Assembly: GCA_032622095.1 (NCBI GenBank) | Contig: CP136065.1 | Span: 19,084,134 to 19,148,133 of the forward strand | DNA: 64,000 bases | Source: Siphonodentalium dalli | Lineage: Eukaryota; Mollusca; Scaphopoda; Gadilida; Siphonodentaliidae | Direction: 5' to 3' | Position numbers and translations under genes: made by a program | The notes under the pieces: model-generated | What the model was told of the DNA's origin: nothing | What the model saw: only the letters and a program-made list of their open reading frames with translations | The model's database searches: none | Shown here: in pieces, positions 10,800 through 23,095 of the stretch | Layout of the letters: each line of letters starts with the position of its first letter | Numbering within the stretch: the first letter of the stretch is position 1

Positions 10800-12955
10800 A
10801 GTTTATTTGTTAACTTTGCGCAGACAAGTGATCATCAACTTAGCAACCCGTGAACCGATTGGATAGCTCTGATCAGCGATCACTTCTCAACTTATGATTG
10901 GTTATTTCTTTTGTAACTTTGGCTTGCCGTGATGCAATATATTGTGAATCACTCACGGGCAAAGGTTTGCCCGTAAGCAATCTACAATAATCAACAGTAG
11001 ATCTTTGTGAAATTTGCGAGATTTTGTTAGCTCATCGTTTCATAGTACCGGCGTTATCACTAATCACAATATGATAGCACGCATTGAAACTTCCCCATAT
11101 AAATTGTTGTCAGTTATTTTAGCTCTATATACATGTCCGTCTAATTTGAACTGGTATTCAGATAACACTGATAACGGGTGAATGGGAGCAGAGTGGTGAG
11201 TTAGTTTTTTCTAAGTTTTACAGCTGCGTTTTAGGGGTTTCACCTCTCGACCAGTCTAAGGTATTACAATAATACGGCAAAATTGTCCCTGTACTAAGAA
11301 ACCACTGTGATAGTTAACACAAATTTGTAATTACAAATTAATAAATACAATTTGTATTTACAGGTATAAAATTGTTCATAGTATTGACCCCTGGTCTCCA
11401 TGTCCTCGATTTAAACTGATATCATCAAAAACACTCAACAGAGAATGAATGACCTTTTGATATTGGCTGCTGCATGCCGTGTGATGAGAGAAACGACTCA
11501 TCTAGAGAAACGACTCATTAAAGCGCATACGCTTCCATGGCCCAGTTTCGTGAAAGCAACTTATAGATGGGACTTAAAGGGATACTGTACCCCAAATATT
11601 GTTGTTGGTTTCTATAGTCTCCGAGTCGGAGAATAAGGTAACAATTTTTCCATTATTTGAAAGTCTGTTGAGTACGAAGTAATGTTACGGATGACAAATT
11701 TACCGGAATGCAAAAATACAAATTGTCGTTGTCGAGTAATTTTTGTACAGTTTTCAACCAAATGTATCAAATAAAAGTTATATTATATGCATACTAGTCC
11801 CATAATTATACTCATTTAAGTTATTGCATCGTCACTAGTCAGTGAGTGGCTTGGGTTTTCTCTCCGTATCATCATAATGTTTTAAACGATCGCGGATGCC
11901 ATCCGTTTACCAATCCAGTATCCCTCAATTAATTTAATTACGTCTTGCACACGGAAATTCGTAATTTACTTTACGCCATTTTATGGCTCCAGTCATAAAT
12001 GAAATTTATATCAAATTATTAACTTTGATTTTAAGATAGTCTATTAACCTGAGTGTCTAGCAAATATCGGGAGCAAAAGTTACAAATTTCCCGGGTGTGA
12101 CTTGATGTGATATTGGAATTAATAAATATTTATCTGGCGTCACCATGGCAGTTGTTCCACTAGAATATTGGTACATTTATTTTTGAATTATTGATGTTTC
12201 AAAAGAGTGCAATACTGTGTTATAATTCCAAGAAATTGTTTTTTCTCAAAATAAATTTATAGCAAAATTGGTTAATTTACCTAGCCCATGCGCACCCGCC
12301 TTGTTATTTAAATGTATATGACTTGTTTGATAATGTAACTGCTTTAGTTGGCGGACAATTGCTTCACATATATTTTTTCTCCTGAGATGTTGTTGGAAAT
12401 CCCCATTCAAAATGGGTCACTTGATCTGCCTCTTAACACCACTAGCTAAACAGGTTTCTGATCCATCATTCAACACACCGAACACCGGAAACAGCCAAGA
12501 CGCTGTTTTGTATCTCCTGCGAATCATACTGAAAGTTTAATGAGACTTGCGCAATTATCTGAAGTGCATTGAAGTTTGGGCGGAATCCTATCTTTAACGA
12601 CCACCGTCTACTGATATAGGTTGTGCGTGCATTACGACCAACCAGGACAGTCGTACTAAACAAACCATATATCTCATATGTACTAAGTTTTGGCTTTATG
12701 CGGATTAGTGTTCCGGTTATAACTGTTACCTAATTGATTATGTGTAACGAAGTAACCTTGAACACACAAACTGCATCTTAACATTAACAATAATAATTTA
12801 GATTACGTCAGGTCGCGTCCGATTAATGCTATTCGTAGTCTTCATGCAACAAATTACACATATTAATTGGTCACTTTCATCTCGATCCGGTGACATACGA
12901 CATACTAATATAAGACCCGATCTAATCTTAATTGTAATTCAATTGAGGATTTGTC
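10800..12955. other. No supported gene
   Basis: AT-rich unique-looking sequence. A small palindrome ACGGGCAAAGGTTTGCCCGT lies near 10957. A lone MITE-type terminus AAAGGGATACTGTACC at 11577 matches the fold-back at 61051. The short frames show no family features. Confidence 0.6.
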
Positions 12956-12959
12956 ACTA

Positions 12960-13217
12960 AAAACAAGCATTCTGATTGGCCGAGAGGGCTAACTTTCGTT
13001 TTCGATTCACCGACATCGGCCGCTTCAGCGTGCATCAAATCTGAACGTAGCACGGTCTAATTTCATCGGCGCAGAACGAGTAACGAAACGAGCACACCCG
13101 CGCCTTGTTGTCTATAGATACCTTTCATATGCCGCTTCAGCGTGCATCAAATTTGAATGCGGCACGGTACAATTTCATCGGCGCAGAACGGAGTAGCGAA
13201 ACGAGCCAACCCGCCCC
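12960..13217 (+). repeat. 113-bp direct duplication
   Basis: GCCGCTTCAGCGTGCATCAA at 13018 and 13131 begins two copies of about 87 bp. Each runs through TTTCATCGGCGCAGAACG and ACGAAACGAGC or its variant AGCGAAACGAGC. Non-coding. Confidence 0.85.
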
Positions 13218-13387
13218 ACAGGAAATGGTTACGGAGCAGTGTTCCGAGTAAAGCAATGAATACACCCAATGATTTGTGCACGGTGACAACGGCGAAATGA
13301 AAGTCTCGATTCGTGTCATGAAAATGACTAAATGATACTTTATATACAGTATTTTTTGCAAATTCCTTGCTAGATTGAATTACAATG

Positions 13388-13534
13388 GAGATAAACGTAC
13401 CATTTTTCGTTGTACATTCTGGGATTCGAGCATGAAAACAGTTTGTGAACTCGCCGGCAAGCCGGCTCGTTCACAAACTGTTTTCATGCTCGAATCCCAA
13501 AATGTACAACTCAACAGGGTACGTTTATCTCCTA
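13388..13534. repeat. Long near-perfect palindrome (about 147 bp)
   Basis: From GGAGATAAACGTACC at the left to GGTACGTTTATCTCC at the right, the sequence folds on itself. Inner arms include GATTCGAGCATGAAAACAGT and its complement. The tip is CGCCGGCAAGCCGGC near 13461. Mismatches cluster only in the outer third (CATTTTTCG against CTCAACAGG). It is either a palindromic MITE or a recent inverted duplication. Confidence 0.85.
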
Positions 13535-13544
13535 AATATACATT

Positions 13545-13875
13545 CAGGGTTCCAGACATCCAGTTACAACAACAACATAAACAATCTAATTTATCAGCCT
13601 TTTCTGCTTTGTTGAGTTGAAAAACTATTATATATAAAATATTACATGTAACCCAGACCGATAAATACCTAAGTAAATAATTTTTTTATTGAAAAATAGA
13701 CAAAATAATTGTCTCTAAAACATCGAAGTTATATGAAATGAAATACATAGGAAATTCAGTATTGAACGAAATGGCATCTTTTTTGTAACACTTCTTGTTC
13801 GAAACATACTATTATTTACAATAGAATCTAAATAAAGGGTAAAAACAGGTTCATAAATATTTGTCTGGAACCCTG
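13545..13875 (+). mobile_element. hAT-like MITE
   Basis: CAGGGTTCCAGACA at 13545 and TGTCTGGAACCCTG ending at 13875 are perfect 14-bp inverted termini, of the CAGGG type common in hAT elements. The 8-bp flanks do not match, so target duplication is not visible. The interior is AT-rich and non-coding. It begins 11 bp after a long palindrome ends. Confidence 0.6.
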
Positions 13876-14097
13876 AAAAAAGAGGCTAATTAAAGCCATT
13901 TTGTCGGCTGTTTTCCGATCTGAAGAACACACGGGACCCTTGTTTTCTTCGGAGGCGATAAATTCTATGATTTCAAGGAGTTTCTCCGAGACACATAGGC
14001 GTCGTATATAAGGATTTGGTGTATTTAACGAGCTATTTTAATCACCGGAATGAAACGAAAGTGATAACTTACTGGGCCCGAACTAAACGTCAAAGAT

Positions 14098-14345
14098 TAC
14101 TAGTCCACTTAATCACGTGTCTTATATATGATGCAGTTAACTAGTCCACTTAATCACGTGTCTTATATATGATGCAGTTAACTAGTCCACTTAATCACGT
14201 GTCTTATATATTATGCAGTTCACTAGTCCACTTAATCACGTGTCTTATATATGATGCAGTTAACTAGTCCACTTAATCACGTGTCTTATATATGATGCAG
14301 TTCACTAGTCCACTTAATCACGTGTCTTATATATGATGCAGTTAA
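14098..14345 (+). repeat. 41-bp minisatellite, six copies
   Basis: The unit starts ACTAGTCCACTTAATCACGT and ends ATATATGATGCAGTT; six units start near 14099, 14140, 14181, 14222, 14263 and 14304, almost identical. Each contains the E-box-like CACGTG. Function unknown. Confidence 0.93.
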
Positions 14346-14349
14346 CGAC

Positions 14350-16030
14350 ACGAGAATCCCACTCGGCATTTTGTGGGCGTAATCGTCACCAATTAACGTT
14401 AGCTCTGTTTTAATACGAACTGTGTTGCCCGGCGCATCCCTGATTAAAACATAGCCATAATTCCCCATATCACGGAGATGAATACATGTAAGTTTGGGGG
14501 AAATCGGCGACAAAAGGGCTCCACGAATTTCACGACCTTCCCTATTTTCATCCTGTACTCCGACACTGTCATTCTAGAACGATTTAACTCGTAAATGTTA
14601 CGCCTTGTTATACCCATTTCGATCCCTCTATAGATAGTCCTTCGTCAATTTATATATTGGACAGACAAACACATGCGCAGATATATATCATATATCATAA
14701 TGATGCATATATACATGTACATGTGTAACTTTGGAGAAAATTCGCGATAAACATGTTTTTATTGTTATTGATGCTTCACCAACCCACATGTATGACTAAG
14801 ACGGTCCTCCTTTGGTGGTAACTATGAAGAAAAAATATATATTTATTGTACCACAGAGATGACTATTTGTTTGATGGAAATCGGAGTCAAGAAGGTTTTT
14901 GTAATTGTTGCGCCTCTCCGCGATCACATCCCTGACATGGACGGAGGCGCTGAGGCAATTTTAAACAACACCATTATATTCCCTATATCATGATATTTGT
15001 TGATAGTGGATAGACATATAGACATACAGACAGACACGCGCAAACATATTTAACAGTATACACATGTTTACCAAGACATACAGCGTGTAGACATCAATGT
15101 AGCCGGAAGGCTGCAAACACTCCAACAACACCGACTTCAAGATATATGGGGAACACACCGTATACATACACTATAGTCAAGTTTGTCTCGGAATGTGCTC
15201 ATTAGGTGGCGATCGTTAAAGTCAAGGCGAGATGGGAAACAAAGAGGTTTCAATAACAGCCCGACATTCATTAACATAGTGTGACGCTCAACATATTGCT
15301 TCATCTATAAACAAAGTTTATATTACTCCACAAATATCATGTTCAAGGTCTGATGTCAGAATCAGGGTGACTATATCCTTAAGTATGTCTATAATCTATG
15401 CAGTGTACATCAGGCAGGAACGTGGTACAGGCAACAGTTGGAAGTTTCTCACCACCAATTGGTTTAAATTGTTTTATGCTAGCATGGCAAAGTTGATGTC
15501 AGACCTAATAACTTCAAACTGGGTGCGTAGCACCACACCGGCCCCCGGACTAGCAGGAAAATACTAGTATGAAGGGTCGAATGGTAACCGAGAGTGACCC
15601 CTCGGCTATCTACAAGTCAACAAAGCATAGAGGATAGTAAAATAGCTGATCATTCTGCCGTCATACATGTAATGTTTCACGTGATGTGTATAAAATATGT
15701 GTATGTATATCACGATGGAAAAGGAACGTAGCTGTAAGACATATGAAAGATAAATGGATGTTTTATGGTTCTGTTGCCCAATTTGTACAAGTACAGGTTT
15801 CCTCGTCGATCGTGATAAATAAATTGTGATGCATGATCCAGGAGCGTTTTACAGAATTTTGTAAAGAGATTTGGAACGTACATACCAAATTAAAGTTAAA
15901 TAACCAAAATAGACAATTTTGAACAGTTATAAAAGGTTCCCACATTTTGGAAAGATCGAAATGACACCGGAGAGTGTCATTAGTTGCTAGCGCTTGATTA
16001 TATGGATCCCTAAACGGTTGCCATATTATT
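14350..16030. other. No supported gene
   Basis: No frame with recognisable motifs. Contains a GACATATAGACATACAGACA-type simple run near 15012 and a piece of repeat family F near 15431. No RNA gene was recognised. Confidence 0.55.
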
Positions 16031-16039
16031 CCTTTTCGG

Positions 16040-16260
16040 CATTTAACAACATCAGTTGGATATTTATCACCACCAAGTGGTTGAAATTGTACTCATAGAT
16101 TGATTTTCCAACCAGTAATTCGTTGCGAATTTGTTGTTTTTAGACGAACAGTCGCAAATCTATCCTACCTTTGGTCAAAAAGTTTGGACGAAATGACAAT
16201 CAGTGGGATAATTTAGAATCGCGATTTCTCTTTGGTATGGAACAATAAAGTACATTTCTG
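16040..16260 (+). repeat. Old dispersed repeat family F, copy 2
   Basis: CATCAGTTGGATATTTATCA, GTGGTTGAAATTGTACT and TACCTTTGGTCAAAAAGTTT match the family order at 8860-9110. A shorter piece lies at about 15431-15475 (GCAACAGTTGGAAGTTTCTC). Confidence 0.5.
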
Positions 16261-16883
16261 GTTCGTCTATTCCTGGCATGTCCAGAAAAAGAGCGTTCGT
16301 TTCATTTATATGTGAACAAATTGTTAACAACTATGACCTTGATAAGTTTGGTCATAGTGTATTCACAGAACATTGATATTTTTATCGGCAGATCTTATTC
16401 CATTTTCCAAATTACGTCGACATGACTGAGAGGTCCAAATTAGCCGTCCCATTTGAGATATTAAACTTACATCTGGGACACGTCCAATGTAAATTCGCCA
16501 TTCACGATAAATCTGAGACACAGACAATGGAAATTCGCCATTCACGATAACACGTGTTGACCCCAGACCCACGGTGCCAGTAAACATTGTTCAATCGTCA
16601 CCACTAACCACCAGCGAAATGCCCAAAAATGGCCGTGATAACTTGATTGAATGGGTTCCGTACACGTAATTATACCAATCATTTTGCTGGTCCCGCGAAG
16701 ATAGAATCTGAGAGGAAGGGAAATGCACATTTCTAATTCCTGATCGGGAAAGCTAATTGTATTTTGCAATTGCAGTTGCCTGTAAATAATTACGTTTTCT
16801 CAAAATTAATCCGTTATTCAAGCACATTGACTTGAAGGTAATTAATTATGTTGACAAGACATGCAATGTAATTACGCTGGCTA

Positions 16884-16955
16884 AGAGTTTATTAAAGATG
16901 CGGATCACCTTCGCGGTGAGTATTGCTGTTTTAAAAGTTACATACGTTAAAACCG
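16884..16955 (+). repeat. Short remnant resembling the outer end of fold-back element A
   Basis: TTAAAGATGCGGATCACCTT, then GCGGTGAGTATTGCTGTTTT and AACCGCC, resembles 63762-63830 and 3391-3455 in order and spacing. The rest of the element is absent. Confidence 0.5.
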
Positions 16956-16959
16956 CCTT

Positions 16960-17925
16960 AACCCTTTCAGTGCCAGGGGCCGATCTCATCGGCCCTAATT
17001 TACGACTGTCTGTAAAATCAGCCTTCAAAAATATTTTTATTTTTGTTTTTTAGATTGTTTTTGGGTTGAAATTTTTTTGGGTATGCTTAAGCATGCGATA
17101 GCGAATTTAAAACAAACTGGATAAAATCTGAGGGGCATGTTATAACTCAAGACTATCACCAAGTATTCATAGTAATAATTTCAGACAGGACTGCGTCGAT
17201 GGCCAGACAGCTGAGACTCGTATTACACGGGCAGGCTAAACATCCACATTTACGTTATATGTGATTATTTACATACATTGTATATATTATTTTCTTGTGT
17301 CCCGTTAGGGTTTATCATCAAATCCTTCTAATCCGATAATCCCATGAACAGTAACAAGCGGTGAAGCGGGCGCAAATTACGTTTACGCATGCTCATATTA
17401 CTATATATAGTTAATTTAGCGAACAATCACTGAATTTAACTTACCACCGCAATATGTTGTGCGGACGTACTAAATCAATACCTGAATAAATCAGACAGGA
17501 ATCCCTCAAGTCTAGTGAATTCTAGCGACGTATTTCTCTGGGATCACGCGCATGAAAAGTTCCGAATAGTAAAAGAATACTTAATTTTGCAGAAATTCCA
17601 CAAAAATTCCCTGTGGTACTGTATGTACTGTGTCGTGTTCGATTGAAGCACCATGTCTACATGTATTGTTGGGTACATTATTGTGGTAGGTCTTTCGGGC
17701 TTGGTGTGGTACAAGTAGATCTTTCCGATTCAATACAGTACTTGCGTCGTGCCAAATACACTACTTACGTGCTTTTTTAAACTGGGGTCGCGTTTTCAAG
17801 TGCACTGCGCACATTGAACTCTTAACACAATTACATCAGATGCAGATTATCCAGAAAAAAACATTTAGCGTCAGCTTATGATACACCCTTTTGAAAAAGG
17901 TCGCTTTATGTAATAAGTCTTCCCG
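16960..17925. other. No supported gene
   Basis: Only short frames. GGGGCCGATCTCATCGGCCC (16977) is a 20-base inverted repeat. Nothing else stands out. Confidence 0.55.
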
Positions 17926-17972
17926 TCCGTCCGTCTGTCTAGCCGTCTAGACGTCCGCCCGTTAACATTTTT

Positions 17973-18210
17973 GATTTCCGATCGATAACTCCAGTTTGGA
18001 TTATTTTATCTCAACAAAAGTTGGTATGTGTATTTCCCAGCTAATAATTTGGGTTCCGTCAAAAATTATGTTTACATGAGTTACGGCCCTATTGCGACTT
18101 AGACTTTGACCGTCTGTGAACAGTTTTGGTTTCCGACCGATAAATCCAGTTTGGATTATTTTATCTGAACCAAAGTTGGTATGTGTATTTCCCAGCTAAA
18201 ATACAGGCCA
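17973..18210 (+). repeat. Imperfect direct duplication, about 150-bp period
   Basis: TCCAGTTTGGATTATTTTAT and TTGGTATGTGTATTTCCCAG both occur twice, about 153 bp apart. A GTCCGTCCGTCTGTCT run precedes it at 17929. It resembles a tail-like repeat of a retroelement; identity unknown. Confidence 0.7.
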
Positions 18211-18456
18211 AGTTATTTTTACATGAGTTAGAATTTGACCGATATCATAACATTTCGGCTACGCGTATGTTTTTTCAATATCCTTCGTATTACCATCGAT
18301 GTATATGGCTTTCCCTGCTTGTGTACGACGTCTCCGTCCACATTTCCCATGAAACACTCCACACCAAGCTGCACACTCCACACCATCTTCGAATTGGCAC
18401 CAACTGAGTACTGCTGCGATATGTGCTTTACTGACACAACGTACTACTTTTTTTAA

Positions 18457-18805
18457 CCCTTTACCCAACAAACCGGCCTAAAATATCTTCGGTCTGTCTC
18501 AATAGAACCATACAAATATGGATATCATAAGAACCGGCTCCTTGACCACATTGTGATAGTTACAGTTATGCCCTGTGCCAATGCATTCTCTTATATATGC
18601 GAGTCGACCATAGGTCGCCTCGCATATATAAGAGAATGCATTGGCCTAAAAGAATTCTTACATTTTTTAACAATTTTTCTTACATTCTTTAACAATTTTT
18701 AATGTGTTAAGCCAATGCATTCTCTTATATATGCGAGGCGACCTATGGTCGACTCGCATATATAAGAGAATGCATTGGCACAGGGCCCTTCTGTTGGGTA
18801 AAGGG
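18457..18805 (+). mobile_element. Hairpin MITE, family A, complete copy
   Basis: Flanked by TTAA at 18453-18456 and 18806-18809, with CCCTTTACCCAACA ends and the long arm on the left. Both palindromes are intact (about 18575-18643 and 18712-18779). The spacer holds the phrase AATTCTTACATTTT followed by a tract rich in AACAATTT. It is the first of three family A copies within 1.9 kb. Confidence 0.88.
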
Positions 18806-18947
18806 TTAAAGAAACGAGCTGTTCCTGCTTTTTATTTGAGGTTGTCGAATGCGTAGGTGTTCAATAGTCTCGAGTTCACCCAGATTGATTCAGTTCGTGC
18901 ACATTGTCATCAGTGTTGACAAGAGCCAATTTTGCACCATTCTTTAA

Positions 18948-19246
18948 CCCTTTACCCAACAGAACGGCCCTGTGCCAATGCATTCTCTTATATATGCGAG
19001 TCGACCATAGGTCGCCTCGCATATATAAGAGAATGCATTGGCTTAACACATATTAAGAATTGTCAAAAGAATGTAGAAAAATAATATAAAAATTGTTAAA
19101 AAATGTAAGAAAAAATTATAAAATAGTTTTTTTAGGCCAATGCATTCTCTTATATATGCGAGGCGACCTATGGTCGACTCGCATATATAAGAGAATGCAT
19201 TGGCACAGGGCATAACTGTAACTTCTGTAACTTGTTGGGTAAAGGG
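18948..19246 (+). mobile_element. Hairpin MITE, family A, copy with both arms short
   Basis: TTAA target duplications lie at 18944-18947 and 19247-19250. The left arm is short and runs straight from the terminal repeat into CCCTGTGCC and the first palindrome. The right arm retains only a CATAACTGTAAC piece of the long arm before GTTGGGTAAAGGG, so this copy is an internal deletion of the long arm. It starts only 142 bp after the preceding copy ends. Confidence 0.87.
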
Positions 19247-19892
19247 TTAATGTGCAAGTCAACTACGTAATAACGAGAAGCTTTTTAGTTAAGTATACCA
19301 ACAAGACAGATATATCGACAGTCGAGTTCGGCGAACGCATTATGTATCTGGTGTGTGTCCGCCAGCACAGAGAAGCCATATGCATATGTTGCACATTAAT
19401 TCTTGAGCACATCATCGTGTGATGTCTTCATGCCCACGGTCTATATTATTTCTGCTAGTAATTAGTTAATTAGATGATCAAATACGCACATATGCATAAC
19501 ATAACCCGCAAAAAAATGCAGAACTCAACAAAACCTCAGTGTTTAAGAAATGCGTATGCATAACAGTTTTAATCAAAGTGATATAGGTTCTTGGCTGATC
19601 TATCATCGGTCTTTTCGCGGCTCCAGGAACATGGTTATATGGTATGTTGGCTATACTACATGTAGATGGTGTCACCGCACACCCTTTTGTACGCGGGATT
19701 AAGGCCATTTCAGATGATTCTTACCCGCTGTTAGCCGGTCAGGATTCGTACTCCCGTCTAGATCATGTCATGAATCTCTACTGTTTACGCCCGTATAGAG
19801 ATCACATTCCACCAGTTCAAACCCTGGGAAGTTTTGACAGAGAACCTTTTAAAGTCGAAAAAAATAACGCGGGGAGTATATTTCTTTGTTAA

Positions 19893-20274
19893 CCCTTTAC
19901 CCAACAGAACGGCCCTGTGCCAATGCATTATCTTATATATGCGAGTCGACCGCATATATAAGAGAATGCATTGGCTTAACACATATTAAAAATGATAAAA
20001 TTGTCAAAGAATGTAGAAGAATATTATAAAAATTGTTAAAAAAAAAAAAAAAAAAGGCCAATGTATTCTCTTATATATGCGAGGCGACATATGGTCGACT
20101 CACATATATAAGAGAATGCATTGGCACAGGGCATAACTGTAACCATCACAATGTGGTCAATGAACCGGTTCCAATGATATCCATATGTGTATGGTGTTAT
20201 TGAGACAGACCGAAGATATTTTAGGCTGTTGAAGCTTTATTTGGTCGTTTTTTGCCGTTTTGTTGGGTAAAGGG
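19893..20274 (-). mobile_element. Hairpin MITE, family A, opposite orientation, left palindrome shortened
   Basis: TTAA duplications lie at 19889-19892 and 20275-20278. The short arm is on the left and the long arm on the right, opposite to the copy at 247. The left palindrome has lost the centre of its tip (GAGTCGACC joins directly to GCATATATAAG), as expected of slippage across a hairpin. The spacer ends in an A-tract of about 18 bases before the intact right palindrome. Confidence 0.87.
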
Positions 20275-20279
20275 TTAAT

Positions 20280-21300
20280 ACATGTTGGTTAATAGTTTAT
20301 TAATCAGTATGCGCGAGTTCAGTGACTGTGTGTGTGATTTTTCTTTGCGCCACTTACAATCATGGAATTTCTCCAGAGTAATTAATTCAATGTTGTTTTG
20401 CTAAATCGGTTCACTAAAGCCACTGAAAGGCATGCAATTGTCTGGACGACTCCATACTTTGAATTAGATTATTAAGGAACAAATATAAACCAAGAAATAT
20501 ATTCCCTGCCTTGTTTGTTCAATATCCTAAAGTTCCCTGCTAGAAGGGGTTAGAATATCAAAAAGTTCCCATGTGTTGTACTGGTCGAATATATATATAC
20601 GGGCGTTAGTCAGAGTGGATATTCATGATCAAACTCCCGTCTTATATAGTATTCCGGATTGAAATAAAAGGATGGTACTCGACTTTGATGGCGACAAATT
20701 GTGGTATTTTATGGCTAGAATGGGCCTTTTATCCTTTTGTGGTATCGTTTTGTTTTTCCAGCCTGTTCTCCCAAAAACCCGCACATTATCTGCTTATAAT
20801 AGAACTTGTTTTTAGATTGATAATCTGATTGGAAACACCTCAATTTGAGTTGATAATATGCTGAAAATGAGACCGTTTTAGTAACATTATCGATTCATAA
20901 TGAGGCGAATGTAATCAGATTATGTGCGGAGAATGACACAAACATTCCAACACACAAGGTGTACACTCTTCAGCATGTGTTTTCATTGTGGTCCGCGCCA
21001 TAAAACGAAATACCGGCGATGAGCCCATTATGTGCTTATTTCAGAATCAAATAATCACATTATGTACCTATTGCACAATATATGCCGATTATGTGCGTAT
21101 TTGCGCGAGGATATGTTGTGGTTTTTCGGGAGCTAGTTATCCTGTGCCAGCATTCTCATATCAACCGCGTTGTATCCGGGTTATAACTGTACCAGAAAAT
21201 AGAGTAATATGTGGCAATGAGAACTTTCTTCTCTTAATGTGGTGTAGTTTGGCGAATTACTATTGAAAAAAATGATAAATATAGATGATACTGAAGTGTG
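20280..21300. other. No supported gene
   Basis: Lies between the family A cluster and the degenerate minisatellite. The 92-codon frame at 20988 was looked at for GPCR exons because it is upstream of the TM7 exon. It has no transmembrane motif and no consistent splice sites. Confidence 0.5.
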
Positions 21301-21309
21301 AAATATATT

Positions 21310-21870
21310 ACCTCCATCACATACAATGCATTTCAGTATTCACCACCTATGGTAATCAGTAGCTACCCCTATGTTAATGGTATTCAGTAGTCACATCCTG
21401 TGTTAATGGTATTCAGTATTCACCACATATGTTAATGGTATTCACGATTCACCCCTGTTAATGGTGTTCACTATTTACCCACTATGTTAGTTATATTCGG
21501 TATTGACCCCCGCTGTTAATGGTATTTAGTATTCTTCCTTTGTTAATGGTATTCCATACTCACCCCAAGTTACTGGTATTCAGTACTCACTCCCATCTTT
21601 TAATGATGTCCATTATTCACCCATATGTTAGTAGTATTTGTATTCACCCCATATGTTAATAGTAATCAGTATTCATCCCTCTGTCAATGGTAATCAGTAT
21701 TCATCCCTCTGTTAGTGGTATTCCATATTCACCCTCTGTTATTGGTATTCAGTTTTTCACTCCCATCTGTTAATGGTGTCCAGTATTCATCCCTATGTTA
21801 GTAGTATTTGTATTCACCCCATATGTTAATGGTAATCAGTAATCACCCCTCTGTTCACTGATATTCACAT
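21310..21870 (+). repeat. Degenerate minisatellite, about 29-30 bp, some 18 units
   Basis: Units resemble TGTTAATGGTATTCAGTATT then CACCCCTA and are much diverged in sequence and length (27-34 bp). The same two-step pattern (GTTAATGG, ATTCACC) recurs from 21334 to 21860. Non-coding. Confidence 0.88.
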
Positions 21871-22127
21871 TACATCAGGAATGATGACAACCTCATACTC
21901 TACTAGTATAATGGTTTGAGCAGTATGGCTGTTGAACGGCTAGAATTTAATGATCGACTGCTACTGGTGTAACATCTCGTCGATGATTACCATAACCGAC
22001 ACTTATATGCGCATGTCGCCGACACAACTATTGACAGTTATTTCCCTTGTCTCTGATGGTATTATGATAAATATCTTCGCTATCACTGACCGTACATTTC
22101 GCCATACACCCTTTCTGTCTCTGTCAC

Positions 22128-22592
22128 CGACTGGGTACTGGTCTGTGGTTTCGATTTTTAGCATGGGGTTTTCTAGCCAAAATGGCGAGAACCGATCGCC
22201 CCAAAGTCAATTTCCTATGCGCTTTGAGAACAACTATAACATGACAGAATGGAGAATCAAAGCGGTAGTTTTGTTGACGATTTTCCCAAGCCACTCGTCA
22301 AAATTACAGCAAATTAGAACTCTTGCATGTTCTCGTGACAATGTCGTCCATGTGCGTTAAGATATTTGTGTTGATAAAATAATAGGATCACACCGTTTGC
22401 AATATAGTTATTTGGTTCAAGTGGGACTTTCCCAACTTCAGGTTCGAAATTACACACATTTTGTCCGACAGAATGTTGCCCTGTCGCTTAGTATATATCT
22501 TAATATCTCGGAAATCCACCATATGTGGGTAAACTGTCGCCGGTAGCAGCGGTCTTACCGATTCACCAAGGCGGGTAAACCTTGCATGGAGT
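22128..22592 (+). repeat. Dispersed repeat, plus copy (pair with 2360-2847)
   Basis: Counterpart of 2360-2847. The 136-codon frame that overlaps it (21950-22360) is not conserved in the other copy, where the aligned region is interrupted, so it is not called as a gene. Confidence 0.78.
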
Positions 22593-22723
22593 TTGATTTC
22601 GTATCGGGCCACGTTTTAGGGACATGTGGAAATTCTCCAAACAAATAGTTATGAACCTTGTCTTACAATTAGATAATTTAACCGTTATAACTAATGTGCC
22701 ACGCAGGGTCCTTATGCATGTTA

Positions 22724-23049
22724 CAGTCAGATTGTGAAATCAGCCATTTTGGAAATGACTATCATTTTCAGCCATTTAATGAAATCGATGTAGGGTAAGT
22801 TATTTCATGAAATGACTGAATCTTTTAGGTATTTGAAGAAATGACTACATATAATATGGGCAGTCGTGAAATTACAAAAGTTAGAAATGTTATCAGAAAG
22901 ACATATCTAGTTCTGGTATTAATATTTATTTATATAAAGTGGCAACGGAAATAATACTGTACAAAGAACGTATCTTGCAATAGAATAGTTTAAATAGCTA
23001 CATTGTATGACAGTGGCTTCACGAAATGACTGATTTCACAATCTAACTG
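22724..23049 (+). mobile_element. MITE family D, short copy
   Basis: CAGTCAGATTGTGAAATCAG and, at the other end, TGATTTCACAATCTAACTG form the terminal repeat. Internal GAAATGACT motifs lie at 22752, 22806 and 23025. The left flank is TTA and the right AAA, so the target duplication has decayed. It lies just upstream of the family C fragment and the GPCR exon. Confidence 0.75.
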
Positions 23050-23095
23050 AAATATAGCAGGGTATGATTGAATTAATGAGAGGCCTGGTTTGTTT

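Noticed and set aside
13375-13620. 81-codon frame across the palindrome at 13388-13534
   Set aside because: It runs through both arms of a palindrome and into a MITE; no protein features.
21950-22360. 136-codon plus frame upstream of the GPCR exon as a receptor exon (TM1-TM5)
   Set aside because: No transmembrane or DRY-type motif, and half of it lies in a dispersed repeat whose other copy does not keep the frame.
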